Shown: in pieces, positions 1 to 5,470 of the stretch | How the letters are laid out: each line of letters opens with the position of its first letter | Position numbering within the stretch: position 1 is the stretch's first letter | Assembly (NCBI GenBank): GCA_949286775.1 | Contig: CASEDW010000226.1 | Location: forward strand, 1 to 5,470 | Direction of reading: 5' to 3' | Origin: an uncultured Eubacteriales bacterium | GTDB lineage: Bacteria > Bacillota > Clostridia > Lachnospirales > Lachnospiraceae | Length of the DNA stretch: 5,470 nucleotides | Position numbers and translations under genes: made by a program | Notes under the pieces: model-generated | Databases searched by the model: none | What the model was told of the DNA's origin: nothing | What the model saw: the letters and a program-made list of their open reading frames with translations, nothing else

Positions 1-507
1 CGCACCGCAATACATACAAAACGAAGCTGTAAGATCACTTGGAAGCGGTTTTCCGCAGTTTGTGCAAAATCGCTGTTTTGACTTGTTTTCTACTGCTGTT
101 TTCCCGGCTTTACTTTTCTTGTCTTCCGGCTGTTTCACTTTCTGTTCTTTCATTTCTATTACCGGCCGCTCTTTTGGAAATGCATCTTTTGCCGCTTCTC
201 TTGCTTTTCGTTCACGCTCTTCCTTTTCTTTTATCAGGCGCTCTTTTTCAGCGGCTTCTTTTGCAGATTTTTCTTTTGCTTTTTTCTCCTGCTCCGCCTG
301 CTGCTTTGCCAAGGCCTCCTGCGCCGCCTTTTCCCGCTCGGCTTTTTCCTTCTCGGCTTTTATCTGATCAGTTTGATTCTTTGCACCGCCGGAGAAAAAA
401 ATCACAATCAGAGCAGTAAGAAGTATAGCTCCCAGCGGAATATTGCCTGTAGCAAACGAATATATCATAAATACTATTAGTCCGATAATAAATAAACAAC
501 CGCACAT
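1..507 (-). CDS. Membrane-anchored coiled-coil protein with zinc ribbon (partial, C-terminus off window)
   Basis: This open frame starts at ATG 507-505 and runs 169 codons to the window edge without a stop, so the C-terminus is missing. Residues about 4-19 and 23-38 are two short hydrophobic segments separated by a GNIP turn, consistent with a membrane hairpin. Residues about 46-108 are almost entirely Lys, Glu, Ala, Gln and Arg, a TolA-like charged coiled coil or single long helix. A basic linker follows, then a zinc ribbon at 148-167 with Cys at 148, 151, 164 and 167 (CX2C-X12-CX2C, each pair followed by Gly). The start is supported by AAGGTGG four bases upstream. The gene lies 38 nt after the pseudo-AAA gene and is probably in the same transcript. 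I infer a membrane tether or adaptor presenting a zinc-ribbon interaction module in the cytoplasm. The family is not identified, and more domains may follow outside the window. Confidence 0.82.
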   Translation of the reverse strand, partial: MCGCLFIIGLIVFMIYSFATGNIPLGAILLTALIVIFFSGGAKNQTDQIKAEKEKAEREKAAQEALAKQQAEQEKKAKEKSAKEAAEKERLIKEKEERERKAREAAKDAFPKERPVIEMKEQKVKQPEDKKSKAGKTAVENKSKQRFCTNCGKPLPSDLTASFCMYCGA

Positions 508-511
508 TTTT

Positions 512-518
512 CCACCTT
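512..518 (-). promoter_or_regulatory. Ribosome binding site of the zinc-ribbon protein gene
   Basis: The minus strand reads AAGGTGG four bases before ATG 507-505. It fixes the start of a frame that has no stop inside the window. The 38-nt gap that holds it shows no hairpin terminator, so read-through from the upstream gene is likely. Confidence 0.65.
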
Positions 519-545
519 ATTTATAGCGTATAAAACTACAATTAA

Positions 546-1577
546 TTATTCTTCCAGTACGGGCACAGCGTCGATAAGCTGAAGGTTTTCTTCCACCGAC
601 CTGGCGCCGCCTTTATTGATAAGATTTTTAATTTCTGAGCCGTTTTCGACGTGCTTTACCGTGTCTGCATCCTGCGCCGGCGAATTTACATATACAACCT
701 GAGGAACCGACTGCTTAACGGCTGTATCAGAACTTAGCATATTTATATAACTCATCGCTTCCTCTTTGCTGATTTTCACACTGCATACAGGCTCATCTCC
801 AAACACCATGCCCGCCGCATTCATCTTGAATATCTGAATTAATTCCTCGAGATCAGCAAATGAAAAGCCGTCGGTCAATTCGGCAAGTTCATCTGCGGAA
901 ATATCTTTAATCTCCAATTTGACCGTCCTCATATAGTCAGAACCATATACCCAGTCCTCCACGTTAAAGCTAAGATTATCTTCAAAATATTTTTTTCGAA
1001 GATTTTTATCAGGCGCCGAACACCTGCATCTTAAAAGCAGTTTTGACAACTCAGACGGTATTATTTTATAATTTTCAGAAATACATATGACATGCATTTT
1101 TTCAGACGCGGACAACAAAGCGTCCGCGATACAATTGCATACAACGGCAGTCTCGTCATATTTTTCCATCTGGTCAAAGACTAAAAAAGAATGTTCACCG
1201 CTCATCGAGCATATATCAAACAATGCTGTTACAAAAGAACTGATATCTTCAAGGGAAGCCAGCTGTTTGGCGTTGAAATCCTCGGCTCTCAATCTGATGT
1301 AAACAGCCTTCTCAAAACACATTTCGCTTTTGCATACAGACTGGATATATGCGTCGGCAACCGTATGTTTTCCGTTTCCTTCCTCTCCGAAAAGAAGCAG
1401 CCCCTGATATCGGGGCAGCTTCAAGTGATCGTAATGCAGAGAACTGATCATATTTTCTATCGGTTTTTTCCAGAGAAATGTCTCAGGCAATTCTGAAATT
1501 TCCAGACCTTCTTCATATACGGTGTCGCAATAGCCTTCAACCATCTCAATATAGACATTGCTTTTTTCGTTTTCCAT
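546..1577 (-). CDS. Degenerate AAA ATPase (probable pseudo-ATPase partner)
   Basis: This complete 343-aa gene starts at ATG 1577-1575, which overlaps the TGA of the upstream gene by one base (TGATG). The fold looks like a classical AAA domain, about residues 28-275. A strand LLLFGEEGNGKHTV holds a Walker A motif at 64-72 in which the Ser/Thr after Lys70 is His71. Walker B at 131-136 reads FLVFDQ, so the catalytic Glu is Gln136. A sensor-1-like ISEN ends at Asn169, RCR (183-185) sits near the arginine-finger region, and GFSFADL (237-243) resembles the sensor-2 segment. The aromatic pore loop of active AAA unfoldases is not recognisable. The last 65 or so residues are polar and probably disordered. 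In known AAA proteins, Walker B Glu-to-Gln blocks hydrolysis but can leave ATP binding, so I infer a non-hydrolysing or regulatory subunit, possibly pairing with the active AAA protein two genes upstream. An active but divergent enzyme cannot be excluded. Confidence 0.85.
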   Translation of the reverse strand: MENEKSNVYIEMVEGYCDTVYEEGLEISELPETFLWKKPIENMISSLHYDHLKLPRYQGLLLFGEEGNGKHTVADAYIQSVCKSEMCFEKAVYIRLRAEDFNAKQLASLEDISSFVTALFDICSMSGEHSFLVFDQMEKYDETAVVCNCIADALLSASEKMHVICISENYKIIPSELSKLLLRCRCSAPDKNLRKKYFEDNLSFNVEDWVYGSDYMRTVKLEIKDISADELAELTDGFSFADLEELIQIFKMNAAGMVFGDEPVCSVKISKEEAMSYINMLSSDTAVKQSVPQVVYVNSPAQDADTVKHVENGSEIKNLINKGGARSVEENLQLIDAVPVLEE

Positions 1578-1579
1578 CA
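1577..1579 (-). promoter_or_regulatory. TGATG stop-start junction (translational coupling)
   Basis: On the minus strand the TGA of the SWIM-HerA gene (1579-1577) shares its A with the ATG of the pseudo-AAA gene (1577-1575). A modest AAAGGA ribosome binding site (1590-1585), seven bases upstream, lies inside the end of the upstream gene. This arrangement usually couples translation and suggests matched production of the two proteins. Confidence 0.75.
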
Positions 1580-3562
1580 GTTTTTCCTTTCATTCATGAG
1601 TTCAAAGAAAGGTTTGTCCTTCATATTTATCGGATCTTCGTTGGCGATCTTAAGAATGCTTCTGTGACACTCAAGACTCTTGATCTTGTGGAACAATTCG
1701 TCGCATAAAGCTGAATTTTTGTCAGTATTAAATACAAATTCAATATCACTGTTCTTAAGATCCGCGACATTGTGGACAACCCATGTAAGGATATATTTTG
1801 AATAGTCCTCGTCTTTTGATTTGAAATGGCGCAAAAACTGAGTCGAAAGTATTACTCCGACGCCGAACTCGCGTCCTTCCTTGAGGATTTTTTTGATCGC
1901 CGGAAAATTCTGCGACATAAAGTTGTCCGCCTCATCCACAAGGATAAACTTTGTCAGACAGCGGTATTTTCCTGAAATAGGGCTTGAACCTGCATTCTGC
2001 ATTTGAGAATAAAACAGCTCCAGCATAATGGCGACGATCAGGTTTTGAATCGACTGGTCGTATCCCGAAAGATCGACTACACAGACGCCGCGCAGCATTT
2101 CATACAGTGAAACTGTTCTTTCTTCGTTTTCTTCAAAAATCTCAAACTGGTACAGCTTTGTCATGGCCGCATAGAGCGAATCCATGTTTGAATTGTCGAC
2201 AAGTTCGATATAAGAATCATATACGTCTTTAAATGTAGGAACTTTTTTATTCCATGTCTCAGGTACTCCCGGCTCAATTTCGCATTTTTTATAGGCCTCG
2301 ATAATGCTGTGAAGAAGCAGCGTCGACTGCTTCGCTCCGAGTTTATATATCTTTGTCACTATGTCCGTAAACGTACTCGCGATATGAAGCGGAAGACGCG
2401 GCTTAAATTTATATCCATCCAGTGAAAACGGATTAAACGGCAGTTTATAGGGCTTTAATATTTTAGCCTTCACCGCGTCAACAAAGTCCGGTTTTGATTC
2501 GTTATAATCCCCTTTGTAATCAAAGATAAGAATTCCCAGGGGGCATCCTGTAAAATTATCGCATTGTTTTTCATAAAGCTGCGTTATAAGCGATTTTGTG
2601 AACTGGGTTTTTCCTGTTCCCATCGTTCCTATGATGCCTGTATTTGTATGAAACAGTCTTCCGGTATCGTTTGGATACCAGTAAATATCCTCGCCCGTGT
2701 TTTCATCTGTTCCAAATAAAATACTCATCGACGTAGGTTCATGCTGTTCAAACTTAATTTCCGCCGAAAAATCTATATCTGTTTTTTCTTCGCCGGCAGT
2801 ATCAGCCACATCGGATAATTCATTATCAGACGCTTCATTATCAGATACTTCATCCGGTTTTTCCTCTGATATTTCAGCAGCCGTCTCAGCGATTATTTTT
2901 TCCGGCATCTCTTCATATGAAAAATCAGGAAGTTTCCCGTCATCGCCGTTCTCAATATCCTCTTCTTCGTCATTTAATTCGTTTAGAGCCAAAACAGCTT
3001 TTTGAAAGAGCGCCTTGCAGTGTTCGCAGGGCTTATCGCTTTCGGCCGCCAGATAGCAGTCGCATGAAAATGAGGTCATCTCACCATTTTCTATAATAAT
3101 ATTCGGATAGTGAATAAACCCGAATGCGCATTTCGCCCGTCCGTTTACTTTTGTCAAACCGCTTTCACTGATATTTTGCAATTTTATATCAATCGTGAAA
3201 TCATATGTACTGCTGCTTTCATCTTCATCATAAAGACTCAGTGAACGATCCTTGTTTACCGGTATATTCTGTTCGCCATATTTCTTATATATGAGAGCAA
3301 GGCAGTGGGAACATATGCTGCCGTTTTCATTGCTTTCATAGCAGTCGCACGCCGAAGCAGCCGCCGTTTTCATATTTCCGGCTTCTTTTACTATGACGGC
3401 AGGATGATGAATAAATCCAAAATTACAGCGTACTTTTCCTTTCAATGTGCGCTTTTCATTTTTCAAATCATCCGACAAAACAGTTACTTTGTTCTCATCG
3501 CAGTATTTTTTTGCCTTTAATCTCGCGGCGGCAAGCGTCATGTTTTTTTCTTTAAATTTCAA
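1577..3562 (-). CDS. Tandem SWIM zinc-motif protein with HerA/VirB4-like ATPase domain
   Basis: This complete 661-aa gene starts at TTG 3562-3560. The N-terminal part holds two copies of one module (about residues 20-92 and 120-187). Each has a conserved CxFGFIHxP segment (46-54 and 145-153) followed by a SWIM-type CxCx9CxH motif: C72, C74, C84, H86 and C167, C169, C179, H181, with another Cys after each His. A strongly acidic linker covers about 196-265. The C-terminal ATPase domain (about 278-640) has Walker A GTMGTGKT (312-319), a FDYKGDY strand (347-353), Walker B LVDEADNF (541-548) and REFGVG followed by LSTQ (564-575). This order is typical of the HerA/VirB4/FtsK superfamily of hexameric translocases. 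SWIM motifs are known to bind DNA or proteins. I infer that the tandem SWIM region selects the substrate for the motor. No type IV secretion genes are nearby, so a conjugation role is unlikely. The exact family is unknown. Confidence 0.88.
   Translation of the reverse strand: MKFKEKNMTLAAARLKAKKYCDENKVTVLSDDLKNEKRTLKGKVRCNFGFIHHPAVIVKEAGNMKTAAASACDCYESNENGSICSHCLALIYKKYGEQNIPVNKDRSLSLYDEDESSSTYDFTIDIKLQNISESGLTKVNGRAKCAFGFIHYPNIIIENGEMTSFSCDCYLAAESDKPCEHCKALFQKAVLALNELNDEEEDIENGDDGKLPDFSYEEMPEKIIAETAAEISEEKPDEVSDNEASDNELSDVADTAGEEKTDIDFSAEIKFEQHEPTSMSILFGTDENTGEDIYWYPNDTGRLFHTNTGIIGTMGTGKTQFTKSLITQLYEKQCDNFTGCPLGILIFDYKGDYNESKPDFVDAVKAKILKPYKLPFNPFSLDGYKFKPRLPLHIASTFTDIVTKIYKLGAKQSTLLLHSIIEAYKKCEIEPGVPETWNKKVPTFKDVYDSYIELVDNSNMDSLYAAMTKLYQFEIFEENEERTVSLYEMLRGVCVVDLSGYDQSIQNLIVAIMLELFYSQMQNAGSSPISGKYRCLTKFILVDEADNFMSQNFPAIKKILKEGREFGVGVILSTQFLRHFKSKDEDYSKYILTWVVHNVADLKNSDIEFVFNTDKNSALCDELFHKIKSLECHRSILKIANEDPINMKDKPFFELMNERKN
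2821..2850. repeat. Two 15-bp direct repeats in the acidic linker
   Basis: CATTATCAGACGCTT is followed directly by CATTATCAGATACTT (13 of 15 bases match). They encode the SDNEASDNE part of the acidic linker of the SWIM-HerA protein. The length is in frame and keeps the acidic character, so this looks like small-scale expansion of a disordered spacer rather than a regulatory element. Confidence 0.6.
3002..3139 (-). other. Second SWIM module (residues 142-187)
   Basis: This module encodes a CAFGFIHYPNIII segment and then the zinc motif C167, C169, C179, H181 (CxCx9CxH). It has the same internal spacing as the first module and similar flanking residues (CDCY at the start and HCxAL at the end), which supports an internal duplication. 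Confidence 0.75.
3287..3436 (-). other. First SWIM module (residues 43-92)
   Basis: This module encodes a CNFGFIHHPAVIV segment and then the zinc motif C72, C74, C84, H86 (CxCx9CxH). It aligns without difficulty to the second module, with a few extra residues between the FGFIH segment and the first Cys pair. Confidence 0.75.
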
Positions 3563-3571
3563 AGTAAAGGC

Positions 3572-3578
3572 ACCTCCT
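3572..3578 (-). promoter_or_regulatory. Strong ribosome binding site that decides the TTG start
   Basis: The minus strand reads AGGAGGT at 3578-3572, nine bases before TTG 3562-3560. The next in-frame ATG (3541-3539) is 21 bases further and has only an A-rich stretch before it. The TTG is therefore the better start. The first base of this site is the last base of the TGA of the upstream AAA gene, so the two genes are closely coupled. Confidence 0.75.
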
Positions 3579-4891
3579 CAGGTTTTTGCCTCAAATTCGT
3601 TAAGAGATCTTTCGATATCGGCGTTTGGTTTTGGTTTGTAAGATCCGAAAACCTCGTCAACCATCTCTTTGTTTAACCTGAAATCACCGTTTTTTATCAT
3701 TCCTACCGCGTTTTGAGCAGCGCTGTCGCTGTCCTTGACGCATTCGGAAACTTTCTTATATATATTCATAAGAAGTTTCTGGCTTACTCTGTTTATATCC
3801 CTCTGGCTGTATCCTTCGGTAGCTTCAACAATATCGCCCCATGTTACGTCCTCATCCAGCGAAATAAGCTTTTCTAATTTGCGTCTGAATGTATTTTCCC
3901 TGACCTCTTCATCAGGCATCGGAATCGGTATAAGTTCTACCCGATCCAGCATGGCCGTATCGACATTTGACGGATAGTTCGTCGCCGCAATGAAAATGAC
4001 CGATTTTTTATCTCTTTCTGCCTTTACAAGCTCATTAAAACATGTAAGGAAAGTAGTCGTAAGCTGCATATTAAAATCGGAAAGATTAGGCAGATCACGG
4101 CTCTGGCATACTCCGTCAATCTCGTCCATAAATATGATGCACGGCGCGTTGTCAACAGCTTCCGCGAACACTCTTTTTAAAATCTTATCCGCTTCTCCTG
4201 AAAATTTGCTGTGGATATCGGCGCTCGCCAGCGACATATATTTATATCCCTGTTTCATGAGTTCATGAACAAATGCTTCTATGATAAATGTCTTTCCGCA
4301 TCCCGGAGGTCCGTAAAAGAAAAACGACTGAACAGTGGGAAGGCCAAGATATTCTGTCAAAGCGCGCATCTTGTCGTCACGCACGCAATTGCTCAGAAGA
4401 TTTTTTACATCCTCCATTCCCACAACTTCATCGAATCCGTATCCCGGATCTTTCTTAAACCAGGAATCAACCATCTCCTGTTTTAATCCATCGGCGTATT
4501 TTTTCTTTTCAGCGCCCGGCTGACCGCCTTTTTTCGCATTTATATCAGGATTTGTCTTTTCATTATTTTCCTGATCCGGCGTTACATTTTTTGTCATGAT
4601 TTCATCATTGCCGGAATCATCTGATGAATTATCCTTTACAGCTTTTGAGGGATGCAGCGTATTCCATATGACCCTCATCTGCTGCTGACAGAACTGCTGC
4701 GCGTTTATCCAGTGCTCTGACTCAGTTCCTATAGTCATTGTGGCAAGACGTCCCGCTATATTAGCGGCATTCTGGTAACACAATCCCTCTTCATTTGAAT
4801 ATTCGCCGTTATTAAATTCATGAAGCGCTTCCGCTTTATTTATGGATGCCCTGTATTCATTGTTTAATCTGTTGATACTCAATACATTCAT
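3578..4891 (-). CDS. Vps4/katanin-type AAA ATPase with MIT-like N-terminus
   Basis: This complete 437-aa gene starts at ATG 4891-4889. Residues about 8-80 predict as three helices resembling a MIT domain. A polar Asn/Asp/Lys linker (about 84-130) leads to a classical AAA domain. FDEVVGMEDVK (153-163) matches the usual entry to the fold. Walker A is GPPGCGKT (194-201) and Walker B IIFMDEID (252-259). Sensor 1 is AATN (302-305) and the sensor-2 region GYSQRDI (360-366). Pore loop DIHSKFSGEADK (225-236) has the Lys-aromatic-x-Gly-Glu pattern of the Vps4/katanin/spastin clade. Where relatives have two arginines after the LDxA segment, this protein has Asp316-Arg317. Vps4 proteins pull apart membrane-remodelling filaments of the ESCRT-III family, recognised through the MIT domain. 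The gene directly upstream may encode such a substrate. AAA identity is near certain; MIT is a resemblance only. Confidence 0.9.
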   Translation of the reverse strand: MNVLSINRLNNEYRASINKAEALHEFNNGEYSNEEGLCYQNAANIAGRLATMTIGTESEHWINAQQFCQQQMRVIWNTLHPSKAVKDNSSDDSGNDEIMTKNVTPDQENNEKTNPDINAKKGGQPGAEKKKYADGLKQEMVDSWFKKDPGYGFDEVVGMEDVKNLLSNCVRDDKMRALTEYLGLPTVQSFFFYGPPGCGKTFIIEAFVHELMKQGYKYMSLASADIHSKFSGEADKILKRVFAEAVDNAPCIIFMDEIDGVCQSRDLPNLSDFNMQLTTTFLTCFNELVKAERDKKSVIFIAATNYPSNVDTAMLDRVELIPIPMPDEEVRENTFRRKLEKLISLDEDVTWGDIVEATEGYSQRDINRVSQKLLMNIYKKVSECVKDSDSAAQNAVGMIKNGDFRLNKEMVDEVFGSYKPKPNADIERSLNEFEAKT

Positions 4892-4900
4892 ATATTAACA

Positions 4901-4908
4901 TCCTTCCC
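4901..4908 (-). promoter_or_regulatory. Ribosome binding site of the Vps4-like AAA gene
   Basis: The minus strand reads GGGAAGGA nine bases before ATG 4891-4889. It begins one base after the TGA of the preceding gene (4911-4909), so the 17-nt gap leaves no room for a separate promoter or terminator. Confidence 0.65.
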
Positions 4909-5470
4909 TCAGTGCTGATCGGCGTCCGCCCTGATACTGTTTATGTCAGCCTCGTCATCTGAAGACATCCTGAAATCTATTCCCTTTACTGTTGACGTAC
5001 CTGTATTTACATGATTTGACTTTTGTATGCATTCCTTCATCGTATAGCCCTGAATGATCCACTCCACAAATTTCTCGTCTATCATCTCAGCCCGTTCTGA
5101 AAACGTGACAGGTTCAACGCCGTCTTCAAAATCTGTTCCGAGATTGGCTTTATATTCTTTTTTGGAAAGAGCGTCTGGAGAAGCTATATAATACAGTTTA
5201 CCAAGGAGCTTTTTAATATTTTTTTCAGCCTGCTTGAAGTCAGATGCGTTTCTCGCGGAAGCAAGCTCAAATTCCGTCTCCTGAACGGCTAAAAGCCCTA
5301 CGCATGCGTCATGTATTCGAGAGCGTTCCGTAATATCGCTCAGTCCCTCTTTACGTCTTTTAAGGGCGTTGAGTCTTTCAACGTCTATGGTTCGTTCAAA
5401 TGCCGCTTTGCTCTGAGCAAGGATTCCCGCATATTCCGCGAATCTTAAAGTTCTTTTTTCTCTCGCCTCC
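4909..5470 (-). CDS. Helical, charged protein, possibly ESCRT-III/PspA-like (partial, N-terminus off window)
   Basis: An open frame enters from the right edge (first whole codon 5469-5467) and ends at TGA 4911-4909, giving the last 186 residues. The first 95 or so visible residues predict as long amphipathic helices rich in Lys, Glu, Ala and Arg, with little Pro or Gly. Two stretches recall eukaryotic Snf7 by eye: NALKRRKEGLSDI (34-46) and ARNASDFKQAEKNIKKLL (72-89), comparable to the ALKRKK helix and the following TNxxxLxxMxxAxKxM region. After about residue 97 comes a looser segment, another predicted helix (FVEWIIQGYTMKECIQK, 124-140) and an acidic tail. ESCRT-III and PspA proteins share a helical hairpin that assembles on membranes, and a Vps4-like gene follows 17 nt downstream. 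The family call is inference from short similarity and context. A generic coiled-coil protein is the alternative. Confidence 0.75.
   Translation of the reverse strand, partial: EAREKRTLRFAEYAGILAQSKAAFERTIDVERLNALKRRKEGLSDITERSRIHDACVGLLAVQETEFELASARNASDFKQAEKNIKKLLGKLYYIASPDALSKKEYKANLGTDFEDGVEPVTFSERAEMIDEKFVEWIIQGYTMKECIQKSNHVNTGTSTVKGIDFRMSSDDEADINSIRADADQH

Noticed and set aside
39..419. Plus-strand open frames over the left end, rich in Leu, Phe and Ser, which look like membrane proteins
   Set aside because: They are antisense to the Lys/Glu/Ala-rich coiled coil. The complement of such codons gives Phe, Leu and Ser. The minus-strand frame has a good ribosome binding site, a zinc ribbon and operon spacing.
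519..525. TATAAAT on the minus strand as a promoter -10 box before the zinc-ribbon gene
   Set aside because: No TTGACA-like box is found 16-18 bases upstream. AT-rich intergenic DNA gives such matches by chance, so I do not call a promoter.
546..1577. Pseudogene status for the second AAA gene
   Set aside because: The catalytic residues differ, but the frame is complete, translationally coupled and has no stop or frameshift. Loss of the active site looks like specialisation, not decay.
2697..3005. Plus-strand Ser-rich open frame
   Set aside because: It is the antisense of the acidic linker of the SWIM-HerA protein, where Asp/Glu codons read as Ser and Phe on the other strand. It has no ribosome binding site or recognisable motif.
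3539..3541. ATG as start of the SWIM-HerA protein
   Set aside because: It lies about 30 bases from the only strong ribosome binding site and has only an A-rich stretch before it. The TTG at 3562 has ideal spacing.
1577..3562. Type IV secretion or conjugation ATPase (VirB4/TraG type)
   Set aside because: The ATPase domain fits the wider superfamily, but no pilus, relaxase or channel gene is present in the window, and the SWIM head is not a feature of VirB4.
4261..4270. Perfect 10-bp palindrome GTTCATGAAC
   Set aside because: It is inside the conserved AAA domain, single copy, and explained by codons of the protein. There is no reason to read it as an operator.

Overview
The window is wholly coding on the minus strand. 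It reads as an internal piece of one tightly packed operon, with five genes running from the right edge to the left edge. Gaps are 17, 15, -1 (a TGATG overlap) and 38 nt. I see no tRNA, rRNA, CRISPR array, insertion sequence or terminator. Moderate-to-low GC, strong AGGAGG-type ribosome binding sites, one TTG start, and AAA/GAA/ATA-rich codon use suggest a Firmicute, most likely a Clostridia-type gut or anaerobic bacterium. That assignment is inference from composition only.

Layout in transcription order (right to left): (1) 4909-5470, the C-terminal 186 residues of a charged, helical protein with an ESCRT-III/Snf7- or PspA-like look, its N-terminus off the window; (2) 3578-4891, a 437-aa classical AAA ATPase of the Vps4/katanin type with a MIT-like helical N-terminus and an intact active site; (3) 1577-3562, a 661-aa protein with two tandem SWIM-type zinc motifs, an acidic linker and a HerA/VirB4/FtsK-superfamily ATPase domain; (4) 546-1577, a 343-aa second AAA protein whose Walker A and Walker B residues are altered (GKHT, DQ), a likely pseudo-ATPase; (5) 1-507, a membrane protein with a two-helix hydrophobic hairpin, a long Lys/Glu/Ala coiled coil and a C-terminal zinc ribbon, cut by the left edge.

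No gene is one I can name. The combination is unusual: a Vps4-like ATPase beside a possible ESCRT-III/PspA-like substrate, a degenerate AAA partner, a SWIM-HerA motor and a membrane-anchored zinc ribbon. A working model (inference) is a multi-ATPase machine at the membrane. The MIT-AAA protein would remodel the helical protein encoded just upstream. The pseudo-AAA would modify or scaffold the active AAA ring. The SWIM-HerA protein would bind and move nucleic acid or protein. The last protein would tether the assembly to the membrane. Whether it serves defence, envelope remodelling or DNA handling cannot be decided from this window.
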